From Nocardioides cremeus (GTDB lineage: Bacteria > Actinomycetota > Actinomycetes > Propionibacteriales > Nocardioidaceae), in NCBI RefSeq assembly GCF_030518195.1, contig NZ_JAULSC010000001.1, positions 530,056 through 594,055 of the forward strand: 64,000 nucleotides of DNA, read 5' to 3'. Positions 49,709 to 58,604 of the stretch are shown here, one piece after another; the stretch's first letter is position 1, and every line of letters begins with the position of its first letter. A program made the translations under genes and the position numbers. The notes beneath the pieces are model-generated. The model ran no database searches and was not told the DNA's origin. It was given only the letters and a program-made list of their open reading frames with translations.

Positions 49709-49792
49709 TTCCCCGGGTACCCGGGGAAGCCGATCGAGTGACCCCCCAGGCTCGCCAGCGGGGGGCCAGGAGGTGCCTGGAGGGTCACTCGA
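49709..49792. terminator. Double palindrome between hutU and the steroid cluster
   Basis: Two hairpins sit in the 109-base convergent gap: a perfect 20-base palindrome TTCCCCGGGTACCCGGGGAA (49709-49728), and a larger stem with 11-bp perfect arms TCGAGTGACCC (49734-49744) and GGGTCACTCGA (49782-49792), with CCAGG/CCTGG continuing inward. They separate the hut operon from the steroid genes on the opposite strand. Confidence 0.75.
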
Positions 49793-49803
49793 CCCTCTGT
49801 GTC

Positions 49804-50886
49804 TCAGGCCAGGATGGCGCGCCGGTGCTCGTGGGCCTGGCCGAAGAGCTGGCCCAGGGCGTGGGCGCGCTTGAAGACCAGCTGCGCGTCGTGCTCCCAG
49901 GTGATCGCGATGCCACCGTGCATCTGCACGGTCTCGGCCGCCACCTGCTCCAGCGCGTCGGAGCACCACGAGCCCGCGCTCGCCGCCAGCCGTGCGGCGT
50001 CGTCGCTGCCGACGGAGACGGCGTACGCCGCCGCCCAGGCGATCGACCGGGCGGTCTCGACGAGCACCAGCATGTCGGCCATCCGGTGCTTGAGCGCCTG
50101 GAAGGAGCCGATCGGGCGCCCGAACTGCACGCGTTCCTTGGCGTAGGCCACCGTCATGTCGAGCCCGCGCTGGGCGCCGCCGACCTGCAGCGCCGCGACG
50201 GCGGCGGTGCCGACCAGGTGGGCCCGGGCGAGCGCGGCGCCGGCGTCGGCGGCCACCGGCGTGGCCTCGACGCCGTCGAGCTCGAGGGTGGCCAGGCGCA
50301 GGGTGGTGTCCATGGCGGGCGTGCGGGTGCGGGTCAGGCCGGGCGCGGCGGGGTCGACCTCGAAGAGCCCGACCGAGTCCGGCCCGTCGGCGGTGCGGGC
50401 CGCGACCAGGAGCACCTCGGCGACGTCGCCGAGCAGCACCGGCCCGACCGTGCCGCTGAGCCGGGATCCGTCGGCGCGCACCGGCTCGGGGCGGCCGGGC
50501 CCGGTCAGACCGGCCCACGCCAGGGTGGCGACCTCGCCCGCGGCCACGCGCGGCAGCAGCCGGGCGCAGGCGTCGGCGGACCCGCCGGCCAGCAGCGTCT
50601 CGGAGACCACCAGCGTGGCCAGCAGCGGCGACGGCGCCAGCGAGCGGCCCAGCTCCTCGAGCACCACGCACGTCTCGAACGCCGAGAAGCCCGCGCCGTC
50701 GTGCTCCTCGGGCACCGCCAGTGCGGCGACCCCGACCTGCTCGCACAGCAGCTCCCACAGCGCCCGGTCGAAGCCCTCGTCGGAGTCGGCGGCGGCGCGC
50801 ACGGCCGCGCTGTCGGCCCGCTTGGCCAGCAGCGCGCGCAGGGTCGAGGCCAGCTCGACCTGCTCCTCGCTCAGCGCCAGCTCCAT
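49804..50886 (-). CDS. fadE33: Acyl-CoA dehydrogenase FadE33-like (steroid ring degradation)
   Basis: This 360-residue acyl-CoA dehydrogenase is the last gene of the fadD3-fadE31-fadE32-fadE33 operon. FAD-domain features: LGRSLAPSPLLATLVVSETLL, GTAAVAALQVGGAQRGLDMTVAYAKERVQFGRPIGSFQALKHRMADM, and a C-terminal ETVQMHGGIAITWEHDAQLVFKRA, close to the usual Y-G-G/H-G-G-x-G motif. In M. tuberculosis FadE31, FadE32 and FadE33 form mixed complexes acting on the open-chain acyl-CoA (MOODA-CoA) left after the last rings open. Assignment rests mainly on synteny. TGATG coupling to fadE32. Confidence 0.8.
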   Translation of the reverse strand: MELALSEEQVELASTLRALLAKRADSAAVRAAADSDEGFDRALWELLCEQVGVAALAVPEEHDGAGFSAFETCVVLEELGRSLAPSPLLATLVVSETLLAGGSADACARLLPRVAAGEVATLAWAGLTGPGRPEPVRADGSRLSGTVGPVLLGDVAEVLLVAARTADGPDSVGLFEVDPAAPGLTRTRTPAMDTTLRLATLELDGVEATPVAADAGAALARAHLVGTAAVAALQVGGAQRGLDMTVAYAKERVQFGRPIGSFQALKHRMADMLVLVETARSIAWAAAYAVSVGSDDAARLAASAGSWCSDALEQVAAETVQMHGGIAITWEHDAQLVFKRAHALGQLFGQAHEHRRAILA

Positions 50887-51890
50887 CAGCCCGCCACCTC
50901 CGTGCGCTGCTCGCGCTCGGCCACCAGGGCGGCCAGCACCCGGTCGCGGTGGTAGGCCGTGGTGCCCCACGCGGCGACCAGTGCACGGACCTTGGTGATC
51001 CACAGGCTCAGGTCGAGCTCGAGGGTGTAGCCGACGGCGCCGTGCACCTGCAGCGCCACCCGCGCGGCGAGGTACGCCGCGTCGGCGGCGGCGAGCTTGG
51101 CCGCTGAGGCGTCGCGGCCGAAGGTCGCCGGGTCGGCCAGGGCCGCCCCGTGGACGAGCGGGCGGGCGAAGTCGAGCGCGATCCGCACGTCGGCCAGCTG
51201 GTGCTTGATCGCCTGGTATGACCCGATCTCCCGGCCGAACTGACGACGCTGCTTGACGTAGGCCACGGCGTCGTCGAGCAGCCGCTCGCCGGCGCCGAGC
51301 AGCTGCGCGGCGCATGCGAGCACGGCGGTGTCGAAGGCCCGGTCCAGGTCGCCGGTGCCCAGCCCGGTGTCCTGCCCGGTGTCCTGCCCGGTGCCGGTGG
51401 GCGTGACCGAGAAGAGTCGGCGGGTCCCGTCGACCGAGGTGTGCTGCTCGCCGACCTCCGCGCCGTGCAGCGCGCCGTCGACCACGACGTACCGGTGCTC
51501 GGCGAGGTCGGCGTCGAGGGCGTAGGGGACGTGGGGGGCGAGGGCGACGGTGCCGAGGCCACCCTCGGCGAGCGCCTCGACGACGGGGCCGGAGCCCAGT
51601 GCCACGGGCAGGTAGGCGACCGACTCGACCCAGGGGCCGGGGACGGCGTGCCGGCCGACCAGCTCGAGGGCCAGCACCAGCTCGACGGGGGTCGCGCCCA
51701 TGCCGCCGTGCTCCTCGGGGACCAGCAGCGCGTGCACGCCCTGCTCGGCCAGGCGGCGCCACAGGTCCAGCCCGGCGGCGTGGTCGCCCTGGGCCCAGGA
51801 GCGGGCGGCGCCGACGCTGTCGGCGCCGGCCAGCAGTCGGCCCAGGGACGCGGTGAAGTCCTCCTGCTCGGAGGTGGGGACGAACCTCAT
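50886..51890 (-). CDS. fadE32: Acyl-CoA dehydrogenase FadE32-like (steroid ring degradation)
   Basis: The 334-residue protein has the acyl-CoA dehydrogenase plan: LVPEEHGGMGATPVELVLALELVG, DAVAYVKQRRQFGREIGSYQAIKHQLADVRIALDFAR and ARVALQVHGAVGYTLELDLSLWI. It is shorter than FadE31 and likely works as a heteromer with it. A fadE32 mutant of M. smegmatis accumulates 4-methyl-5-oxo-octanedioic acid, placing this step after IpdAB. A repeated 12-base unit (51363-51386) gives Thr-Gly-Gln-Asp duplicates in a loop. The ATG at 51890 overlaps the fadE31 stop. Confidence 0.82.
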   Translation of the reverse strand: MRFVPTSEQEDFTASLGRLLAGADSVGAARSWAQGDHAAGLDLWRRLAEQGVHALLVPEEHGGMGATPVELVLALELVGRHAVPGPWVESVAYLPVALGSGPVVEALAEGGLGTVALAPHVPYALDADLAEHRYVVVDGALHGAEVGEQHTSVDGTRRLFSVTPTGTGQDTGQDTGLGTGDLDRAFDTAVLACAAQLLGAGERLLDDAVAYVKQRRQFGREIGSYQAIKHQLADVRIALDFARPLVHGAALADPATFGRDASAAKLAAADAAYLAARVALQVHGAVGYTLELDLSLWITKVRALVAAWGTTAYHRDRVLAALVAEREQRTEVAG

Positions 51891-53041
51891 CGACCTGCTC
51901 CCTTCGGCTCGCGCGGCAGGCCGAGGATGCGCTCGGCGACGATGTTGCGCTGGATCTCGTTGGTGCCGGCGTAGATCGGTCCGGACAGCGAGAAGAGGTA
52001 GCCGTCCAGCCACCGGGAGCCGACCTCGGATCCGGGGCCGAGCAGGTCGAGCGCCGTCTCGTGCAGCGCGATGTCGAGCTCGGACCAGAAGACCTTGTTC
52101 ACCGACCCGGCGGCGCCCATCTCGCCGCCGCCGGCGAGGCGGGTGACGGTGCCCCAGGTGTAGAGCCGGTAGGCCTGGGCCCGGACCCAGGCGTCGACCA
52201 CGCCGTGACCGGCCGAGGGCACCGCGTCACCGTGCTCGCGCCACAGGTCGACGAGCCGGTCGGCGGCGGCGCAGAAGCGGCCGGGGGAGCGCAGCGAGAG
52301 GCCGCGCTCGTTGCCGGCGGTGCTCATCGCGACCCGCCAGCCGTCCCCGGGCGCGCCCAGCACGTCGGCGTCGGGGACGAAGACGTCGGAGAGGAAGATC
52401 TCGGCGAAGCCGGGCTCGCCGTCGAGCTGGGCGATCGGTCGCACCGTGACGCCCTCGGCGTCGAGCGGGAAGAGGAAGTAGGTCAGTCCCGAGTGCCGCT
52501 GCGCCTGCGGGTCGGAGCGGAAGAGCCCGAAGCCCCAGTCGGCGTACGCCGCGCGCGAGGACCAGGTCTTCTGGCCGTTGAGGACCCACCCGCCCCGGGC
52601 CTCGTCGCGGCGCGCGGTCGAGGTCAGCGACGCCAGGTCGGAGCCGGCCTCGGGCTCGGACCACGCCTGCGCCCAGATCTTCTCGCCGCTGGCCATCGAG
52701 GGCAGGAAGCGCTGCTGCTGCTCGGGGGTGCCGTGGTCGAAGATGATCGGGGCGAGCAGGAAGATCCCGTTCTGGGAGACCCGGCCGGGCGCGCCGGCGC
52801 GGTAGTACTCCTCCTCGAAGACCACCCACTCGACCAGCGAGGCGCCTCGGCCACCGAGCTCCTCGGGCCACGAGACGACCGACCAGCGGGCCTCGGCGAG
52901 GCGGGCCTCCCACTCCTGGTGGGCGCGGAAGCCGGCCTCGGTGTCCATCGAGGGCAGCGGGGTGGTGGGCACGTTGGCGCTCAACCACGCCCGCGCCTCG
53001 GCCTGGAAGGCCAGCTCGTCGGGGCGCAGCGTCAGGTCCAT
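51887..53041 (-). CDS. fadE31: Acyl-CoA dehydrogenase FadE31-like (steroid ring degradation)
   Basis: This 384-residue full-length acyl-CoA dehydrogenase has WSVVSWPEELGGRGASLVEWVVFEEEYYRAGAP, IWAQAWSEPEAGSDLASLTSTARR (FAD/substrate), GWVLNGQKTWSSRAAYADW and the C-terminal YAGTNEIQRNIVAERILGLPREP. It is the probable partner of FadE32/FadE33. The start overlaps the fadD3 stop (TGATG) and the stop overlaps the fadE32 ATG, so the four genes form one operon from the KstR2-controlled promoter at 54.7 kb. Confidence 0.88.
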   Translation of the reverse strand: MDLTLRPDELAFQAEARAWLSANVPTTPLPSMDTEAGFRAHQEWEARLAEARWSVVSWPEELGGRGASLVEWVVFEEEYYRAGAPGRVSQNGIFLLAPIIFDHGTPEQQQRFLPSMASGEKIWAQAWSEPEAGSDLASLTSTARRDEARGGWVLNGQKTWSSRAAYADWGFGLFRSDPQAQRHSGLTYFLFPLDAEGVTVRPIAQLDGEPGFAEIFLSDVFVPDADVLGAPGDGWRVAMSTAGNERGLSLRSPGRFCAAADRLVDLWREHGDAVPSAGHGVVDAWVRAQAYRLYTWGTVTRLAGGGEMGAAGSVNKVFWSELDIALHETALDLLGPGSEVGSRWLDGYLFSLSGPIYAGTNEIQRNIVAERILGLPREPKGAGR

Positions 53042-54657
53042 CAGTCGTCCTTCGTGGTCGCGCGGGCCCGCAGCTCGGGCTTGAGCACCTTGTGGGAGGC
53101 GTTGCGGGGCAGGTCGGGGACCAGCTCGACGTGGCGCGGCACCTTGAAGTTGGCGATCCGGTCGCGCAGGAACGCGACCACCTGCTCTTGGGTCAGGTCG
53201 GCGCCCTCGCGCTGGATGACGAACGCCTTGCCGACCTCGCCCATCCGCTCGTCGGGCACGCCGACGACCGCGGACTCGACCACGCCGTCGAGGCGGGCCA
53301 GGGCGGCCTCGACCTCGGCTGGGTAGACGTTGAAGCCGCCGGAGACGTACATGTCCTTGAGCCGGTCGGTGATGCGCATGTTGCCCTCGGCGTCGACGGT
53401 GCCGACGTCACCGGTGTGCAGCCAGCCGTCGGGGTCGATCGCCTCGGCGGTGGCCACCGGGTCGTCGAGGTAGCCCTGCATCACCATCGCCCCGCGCAGC
53501 TGGATCTCGCCGGCGGAACCCGCCTCGCAGACCTCGCCGGTGGCCGGGTCGACCACCCGCATCTCGAGGCCCTCGACGGCGCGGCCGTTGGTGGTGGCGA
53601 TCACCTCGTCGGGGTCGCCGGGGCGGCACATCGTGGCGACCACGCACTCGGTCATGCCGAAGGCGGGGATCACCAGCTCGAAGGTGAGCTCGCCGAGCAT
53701 CCGCTCGATGAGGCGCGGCGGGATGCTGGCCGAGCCCATGTTGGCCAGGCGCAGCGACGAGGTGTCGGTGGTCGCGAAGGCGGGCGACTCCAGCAGCGAG
53801 TGGAAGATCGTGGGGGCGCCGGGCACGATCGTGAGCCGCTCGCGCTGGATCGTCGCGAGAGCCTCCTCGGCGTCGAAGGTCGCCATCGGGTGGAGCGCGC
53901 AGCCGCTGACCAGGCTCGCCACGATGCCGACCTTGTAGCCGTAGGAGTGGAAGAACGGGCTGATCACCAGGTAGCGGTCCTGCTCGGTGACCCGGCAGGT
54001 CCGCGTCCACACCCGGGCCGCGGCCAGCGTCTGCCCGTGGGTGCTCAGCACGCCCTTGGAGCGCCCGGTGGTGCCGGAGGTGAAGAGGATGTCGGCGATG
54101 TCGTCGGGCCGCACGGCGTCGGCGACCGCGTCGATGTCCTCGACCGCCGCGCCGAGGTCGCCCAGCGACGAGAACGCGGTCGTGCCGTCCGCCGTGGTGT
54201 CGCCGATGCCCACGACGGCGGCGACGCGGTCCAGCCCGGGCAGGGCGTGGCCCCCGGCGTCGCCCCTGGTGCCGCGCTCGGCCGCGGCCGCGCGCAGCTC
54301 GGCGACCTGGCTGCGGCCCAGGAACCCGTCGGCCACCACGCACAGCCGGGCCCCGGAGCGCTCGACGACGTCGGCGACCTCCTCGCCCCTGTAGCGGGTG
54401 TTGACCGGCACCAGCACGCCGCCGGCGTACGAGACCGCGAGCCCGGCCACGACCCACTCCCAGGAGTTGGGTGCCCACAGGCACACGGTGTCACCGGGCA
54501 CGAGGCCCAGGGCGACGTAGCCGCGTGCGGTGTCGCGCACGGCGGCGTGCAGGTCGCGGAAGGAGAGCGTGGTGTCGCCGTCGACCACCGCAGGCAGGTC
54601 GGCGTGCGCTGTCGCGGCCGCCCGCAGGGCTGCGGGCAGGGTCTCTGGCTGGGGCAC
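53041..54657 (-). CDS. fadD3: HIP-CoA ligase FadD3-like
   Basis: This 538-residue adenylate-forming acyl-CoA ligase has the P-loop IADILFTSGTTGRSKGVLSTHG (about residues 200-221), VISPFFHSYGYKVGI, PAFGMTECVVATMCRPGD and DGWLHTGDVGTVDAEGNMRITDRLKDMYVSGGFNVYPAEVE, and ends near the catalytic Lys in NASHKVLKPELRAR. FadD3 attaches CoA to HIP (3aH-4-propanoate-7a-methylhexahydroindanedione), committing rings C/D to degradation. The GTG at 54657 has an AAAGG ribosome site; a TTG 21 bases upstream is less likely. Confidence 0.88.
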   Translation of the reverse strand: MPQPETLPAALRAAATAHADLPAVVDGDTTLSFRDLHAAVRDTARGYVALGLVPGDTVCLWAPNSWEWVVAGLAVSYAGGVLVPVNTRYRGEEVADVVERSGARLCVVADGFLGRSQVAELRAAAAERGTRGDAGGHALPGLDRVAAVVGIGDTTADGTTAFSSLGDLGAAVEDIDAVADAVRPDDIADILFTSGTTGRSKGVLSTHGQTLAAARVWTRTCRVTEQDRYLVISPFFHSYGYKVGIVASLVSGCALHPMATFDAEEALATIQRERLTIVPGAPTIFHSLLESPAFATTDTSSLRLANMGSASIPPRLIERMLGELTFELVIPAFGMTECVVATMCRPGDPDEVIATTNGRAVEGLEMRVVDPATGEVCEAGSAGEIQLRGAMVMQGYLDDPVATAEAIDPDGWLHTGDVGTVDAEGNMRITDRLKDMYVSGGFNVYPAEVEAALARLDGVVESAVVGVPDERMGEVGKAFVIQREGADLTQEQVVAFLRDRIANFKVPRHVELVPDLPRNASHKVLKPELRARATTKDD

Positions 54658-54681
54658 CGGTGCACCTTTCGTGGTCAACCA

Positions 54682-54695
54682 AACAAGTGCTTGGT
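54682..54695. promoter_or_regulatory. KstR2 operator between fadD3 and fadE30
   Basis: AACAAGTGCTTGGT fits the KstR2 consensus AnCAAGnnCTTGnT at every defined position. It lies in the 74-base divergent gap, 25 bases before the fadD3 GTG and 37 before the fadE30 ATG, so one operator can silence both operons. Confidence 0.9.
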
Positions 54696-54731
54696 AGGCT
54701 AGCGTAGCGCCTGACCGTCGAGAGGAACACC

Positions 54732-55943
54732 ATGGACCTGACCTACTCCGCCGCGGAGGAGTCCTTCCGCGCCGAGGTGCGCTCCTGGTTGCAGGACCAC
54801 CTCGCCGGCGACTTCGCCGGGCTCAAGGGGCTCGGCGGTCCGGGTCGCGACCACGAGGCGCACGACGAGCGGCTGGCCTGGAACCGGCACCTCGCCGCCC
54901 ACGGCTGGACAGCGCTGGGCTGGCCGGAGGAGCACGGCGGGCGGGGCCTGAGCCTGATGCAGCAGGTGATCTTCCACGAGGAGTACGCCCGCGCCGACGC
55001 CCCCGCCCGCGTCAACCACCTCGGCGAGGAGCTGCTCGGGCCCACCCTGATCGCCTTCGGCACCGAGGAGCAGAAGAAGCGCTTCCTGCCGCCGATCGTC
55101 GCGGTCGAGGAGCTGTGGTGCCAGGGCTACTCCGAGCCCGGCGCCGGCTCCGACCTCGCGGCCGTGCAGACCAGGGCCCGCCTCGAGGGCGACCAGTGGG
55201 TCGTCGACGGCCAGAAGGTCTGGACGTCGCTGGCGCACCTGTCGCAGTGGTGCTTCGTCATCGCCCGCACCGAGCCGGGCTCGCAGCGCCACCAGGGGCT
55301 CTCCTTCCTGATGGTGCCGCTCGACCAGGAGGGCGTCGAGGTGCGCCCGATCGAGCAGATCACCGGCGGCTCGGAGTTCAACGAGGTCTTCTTCACCGGT
55401 GCCCGCACCGACGCGAGCATGGTGGTCGGCGAGCCCGGCCAGGGCTGGGGCGTGGCGATGGGCCTGCTCGGCTTCGAGCGCGGCGTCTCGACGCTCGGCC
55501 AGCAGGTCGGCTTCGCCCGCGAGCTCGAGACCGTCGTCGAGCGGGCCCGCGCCAACGGCTCCTACGACGACCCGGTGCTGCGCGACCGGATCGCCCGCGC
55601 CACCGTCGAGCTCGAGGTGATGCGGGTCAACGCGCTGCGCGGGCTCTCCGCGGTCACCGCCGGCTCCGACTCCGCCGCCGGCGGCGGCGCGGCCTCGATC
55701 GCCAAGCTCGTCTGGGCCGGCTGGCACCGCCGGCTCGGCGAGCTGGCCATGCAGGTCGCCGGCGCCGACGGGCTGACCGCGCGCGGAGCGGCGTACGACC
55801 TCGACCCGCACCAACGGCTCTTCCTCTTCAGTCGCGCCGACACGATCTACGGCGGCAGCGACGAGGTGCAGCGCACCATCCTCGCCGAGCGCGTGCTCGG
55901 CCTGCCCCGCGAACCCCGACCCACGAACCAGGGAGCCCGATGA
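54732..55943 (+). CDS. fadE30: Acyl-CoA dehydrogenase FadE30-like (HIP-CoA dehydrogenation)
   Basis: This 403-residue acyl-CoA dehydrogenase has WTALGWPEEHGGRGLSLMQQVIFHEEYARADAP, LWCQGYSEPGAGSDLAAVQTRA, WVVDGQKVWTSLAHLSQWC, LLGFERGVSTLGQQ and the terminal IYGGSDEVQRTILAERVLGLPREP. FadE30 is proposed to desaturate the propionyl side chain of the HIP-CoA intermediate so it can be shortened by beta-oxidation. It heads the plus-strand operon fadE30-ipdF-kstR2-fadA6, directly after the perfect KstR2 site, and is ATGA-coupled to the next gene. Confidence 0.9.
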   Translation: MDLTYSAAEESFRAEVRSWLQDHLAGDFAGLKGLGGPGRDHEAHDERLAWNRHLAAHGWTALGWPEEHGGRGLSLMQQVIFHEEYARADAPARVNHLGEELLGPTLIAFGTEEQKKRFLPPIVAVEELWCQGYSEPGAGSDLAAVQTRARLEGDQWVVDGQKVWTSLAHLSQWCFVIARTEPGSQRHQGLSFLMVPLDQEGVEVRPIEQITGGSEFNEVFFTGARTDASMVVGEPGQGWGVAMGLLGFERGVSTLGQQVGFARELETVVERARANGSYDDPVLRDRIARATVELEVMRVNALRGLSAVTAGSDSAAGGGAASIAKLVWAGWHRRLGELAMQVAGADGLTARGAAYDLDPHQRLFLFSRADTIYGGSDEVQRTILAERVLGLPREPRPTNQGAR

Positions 55944-56743
55944 CCGCCGAACGCCCCGAGCAGCCCGTCCCCGACTACGTGCCCGGCCACGACCTGCTGG
56001 CCGGCAAGGTCGTGGTGGTCACCGCTGCGGCCGGCGCCGGCATCGGCGCCGCGGTCGTGCGCCGCGTCCTCGAGGAGGGCGCCCGGGCCGTCGTCTTCAG
56101 CGACACCCACGCGCGGCGGCTGGCCGAGGCCGAGGAGGCGCTGGCCGCCGAGTTCGGCGCCGACCGGGTGCGCCAGCAGGTCTGCGACGTCACTGACGAG
56201 GCCCAGGTCGCCGCGCTGCTCGACGTCGCCGACGAGCTCGGCGGCGTCGACGTGATGATCAACAACGCCGGGCTGGGCGGCACCGCGTCGGTGCTCGAGA
56301 TGACCGACGAGCAGTGGAGCCGGGTCCTCGACATCACCCTGACCGGCACCTTCCGCTGCGTGCGGGCCGCGGGCCAGCGGATGGCCGCCGCCGGCACGAA
56401 GGGCGTCATCGTCAACAACGCCTCGGTGATCGGCTGGCGCGCCCAGGAGGGCCAGGCCCACTACGCCGCCGCCAAGGCCGGGGTGATGGCGCTGACCCGC
56501 TGCTCGGCGATCGACCTGGCCCCGCACGGCATCCGCGTCAACGCCGTCTCGCCGAGCCTGGCGATGCACCCGTTCCTGGCCAAGGTCACCTCCGACGAGC
56601 TGCTCCACGAGCTCAAGCAGCGTGAGGCCTTCGGTCGCGCCGCCGAGCCGTGGGAGGTCGCCAACGTGATGGTCTTCCTGGCCAGCGACTACGCCTCCTA
56701 CATGACCGGCGAGGTCGTCGCCGTCAGCAGCCAGCAGGCCTAG
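55940..56743 (+). CDS. ipdF: Short-chain dehydrogenase IpdF-like (5-hydroxy-HIC-CoA oxidation)
   Basis: This 267-residue SDR has the cofactor loop VVVTAAAGAGIGAAVVRRVLEEG (about residues 25-47), INNAGLGGT, the catalytic Ser in NNASVIGW and the Tyr-x-x-x-Lys in HYAAAKAG. By position it corresponds to Rv3559c (IpdF), which oxidises the 5-hydroxyl of 5-OH-HIC-CoA, the step before IpdC and EchA20 act. It overlaps fadE30 by four bases and precedes kstR2 by 12. Confidence 0.86.
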   Translation: MTAERPEQPVPDYVPGHDLLAGKVVVVTAAAGAGIGAAVVRRVLEEGARAVVFSDTHARRLAEAEEALAAEFGADRVRQQVCDVTDEAQVAALLDVADELGGVDVMINNAGLGGTASVLEMTDEQWSRVLDITLTGTFRCVRAAGQRMAAAGTKGVIVNNASVIGWRAQEGQAHYAAAKAGVMALTRCSAIDLAPHGIRVNAVSPSLAMHPFLAKVTSDELLHELKQREAFGRAAEPWEVANVMVFLASDYASYMTGEVVAVSSQQA

Positions 56744-56755
56744 GAGACTGGGTCC

Positions 56756-57379
56756 ATGAGCACCGAGCCGACCGCGCCCACCCGTCGTACCGAGCTGCTG
56801 GGCATCGCGGCGGGCCTCTTCGCCGAGAAGGGCTTCAAGAACACCACGGTCCGCGACATCGCCGAGGCCTCCGGCATCCTCTCGGGCAGCCTCTACCACC
56901 ACTTCGACTCCAAGGAGTCGATGGTCGACGAGATCCTCTCCACCTTCCAGGAGGAGCTCTTCGCGGCGTACGACGCGGTGCTGGCCAGCGACGTCGACGC
57001 GCGCACCAAGATCGACCGGGCCGTGCGCCTGTCCTTCCAGGCCATCGACCAGCACCCGCACGAGGTCGCGATCTTCCAGAACGACGCCGGCTACCTCGGT
57101 GGCTTCGAGCGCTTCGGCTACCTCGCCGAGCGCAACGCGCAGTCGCGCGAGGTGTGGGTCAGCCTGCTCACCGAGGGCGTGCGGAGCGGAGCGCTGCGCC
57201 ACGACCTCGACATCGAGCTGACCTACCGGTTCATCCGCGACACGGTCTGGGTCGCGGTCAAGTGGTACCGCCCCGGTGGCCGGCACAGCCACGTCGAGAT
57301 CGCCGACCAGTACCTCACCATCCTGCTCGACGGGATCTCCACCGACCCGCAGTCACCGTCCCCCCGCGAAAGGCCCTGA
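56756..57379 (+). CDS. kstR2: TetR-family repressor KstR2
   Basis: The 207-residue regulator has an N-terminal TetR HTH (LLGIAAGLFAEKGFKNTTVRDIAEASGILSGSLYHHFDSKESMV, about residues 14-57) and a helical ligand domain (FQEELFAAYDAVL, FQNDAGYLGGFERFGYLAERN). KstR2 represses the HIP-degradation genes and is released by HIP-CoA. Its place between ipdF and fadA6 matches the mycobacterial locus, and KstR2-type operators flank the divergent operons. It is co-transcribed with its targets, giving autoregulation. Confidence 0.92.
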   Translation: MSTEPTAPTRRTELLGIAAGLFAEKGFKNTTVRDIAEASGILSGSLYHHFDSKESMVDEILSTFQEELFAAYDAVLASDVDARTKIDRAVRLSFQAIDQHPHEVAIFQNDAGYLGGFERFGYLAERNAQSREVWVSLLTEGVRSGALRHDLDIELTYRFIRDTVWVAVKWYRPGGRHSHVEIADQYLTILLDGISTDPQSPSPRERP

Positions 57380-57380
57380 C

Positions 57381-58544
57381 ATGCCCGAGTCCTACATCAT
57401 CGACGCCGTCCGCACCCCGGTCGGCAAGCGTGGCGGAGCCCTGGCCGGCGTGCACTCCGCCGACCTGGCCGCGCACTCGCTCGCCGCGCTGGTGCGGCGT
57501 ACGGGCATCGACGCGGGCGCCGTCGACGACGTGGTCCTCGGCTGCTGCGACACCATCGGCTCGCAGGCCGGCGACGTGGCCCGCACGGCCTGGCTGGTGG
57601 CGGGCCTGCCCGACCACGTGCCGGGCGTGACCATCGACCGCCAGTGCGGCTCCTCGCAGCAGGCCGTGCACTTCGCCGCGCAGGGCGTCATGTCGGGCAC
57701 CCAGGACCTGGTGGTCGCCGGCGGCGTGCAGAACATGTCGGCGATCCCGATCTCGGCGGCGATGCTGGCCGGGCAGCACTACGGCTTCTCCACCCCCTTC
57801 GCCGAGAGCCCCGGCTGGCAGGCGCGGTACGGCGACCAGGAGGTCAGCCAGTTCCGCTCGGCCGAGATGATCGCGGAGAAATGGGACATCAGCCGCGAGG
57901 AGATGGAGCGCTTCGCGCTGGCCTCCCACGAGCGGGCGCGCACCGCCATCGCCGAGGGCCGGTTCAAGGACGAGATCGAGCCCGTGACGCTGCCCGACGG
58001 CACCGTCGTCGACACCGACCAGTGCCCCCGCGAGACCTCGCTGGAGAAGATGGCCGGCCTCGAGCCGCTGGCTCCCGGCGGACGGATCACCGCGGCGGTG
58101 GCCTCGCAGATCTGCGACGGCTCGGCGGCGCTGCTGCTGGCCTCCGAGGCCGCCGTGGCCGAGCACTCCCTGACGCCCCGCGCCCGGGTGCACCACCTCT
58201 CGGTGCGCGGCGACGATCCGGTGTGGATGCTCACCGGTCCGATCCGCGCCACCGAGCACGCGCTCGCGCGCACGGGTCTCTCGATCGACGACATCGACCT
58301 CTTCGAGTGCAACGAGGCCTTCGCCTCGGTGGTGCTGGCCTGGATGAAGGAGACCGGCGCCCCGCACGACAAGGTCAACGTCAACGGCGGTGGCATCGCC
58401 CTGGGCCACCCCATCGGCGCCACCGGCGCCCGGCTGATGACCACGATGCTGGGCGAGCTCGAGCGCACCGGCGGTCGCTACGCCCTGCAGACCATGTGCG
58501 AAGGCGGCGGCCAGGCCAACGTCACCATCATCGAGCGCCTCTGA
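57381..58544 (+). CDS. fadA6: Thiolase FadA6-like (acetyl-CoA acetyltransferase)
   Basis: This 387-residue degradative thiolase has the nucleophile Cys in TIDRQCGSSQQAVHFAAQGVM (about residue 88), the NEAFASVVLAWMKETG motif, the His in NVNGGGIALGHPIGATGARL and the second Cys in QTMCEGGGQANVTIIE. FadA6 performs the thiolytic step on beta-ketoacyl-CoAs formed from opened steroid rings. It follows kstR2 directly and ends 14 bases before a large palindromic terminator shared with the converging ipdC operon. Confidence 0.92.
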   Translation: MPESYIIDAVRTPVGKRGGALAGVHSADLAAHSLAALVRRTGIDAGAVDDVVLGCCDTIGSQAGDVARTAWLVAGLPDHVPGVTIDRQCGSSQQAVHFAAQGVMSGTQDLVVAGGVQNMSAIPISAAMLAGQHYGFSTPFAESPGWQARYGDQEVSQFRSAEMIAEKWDISREEMERFALASHERARTAIAEGRFKDEIEPVTLPDGTVVDTDQCPRETSLEKMAGLEPLAPGGRITAAVASQICDGSAALLLASEAAVAEHSLTPRARVHHLSVRGDDPVWMLTGPIRATEHALARTGLSIDDIDLFECNEAFASVVLAWMKETGAPHDKVNVNGGGIALGHPIGATGARLMTTMLGELERTGGRYALQTMCEGGGQANVTIIERL

Positions 58545-58557
58545 CCCCAGACGGCAA

Positions 58558-58593
58558 CGCCGACCCGGCCGGTTCGAACCGGCCGGGTCGGCG
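58558..58593. terminator. Perfect 36-base palindrome (bidirectional terminator)
   Basis: Positions 58558-58575 are exactly complementary to 58576-58593 (18-base arms, centre TTCGAA). It lies between the fadA6 stop and the convergent ipdC stop, separating two KstR2-controlled operons. Confidence 0.85.
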
Positions 58594-58604
58594 CTGTCGT
58601 GGTC

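Noticed and set aside
54657..54678. TTG at 54678 as fadD3 start
   Set aside because: It would lie only three bases from the KstR2 operator with no ribosome site; GTG 54657 has AAAGG at proper spacing.
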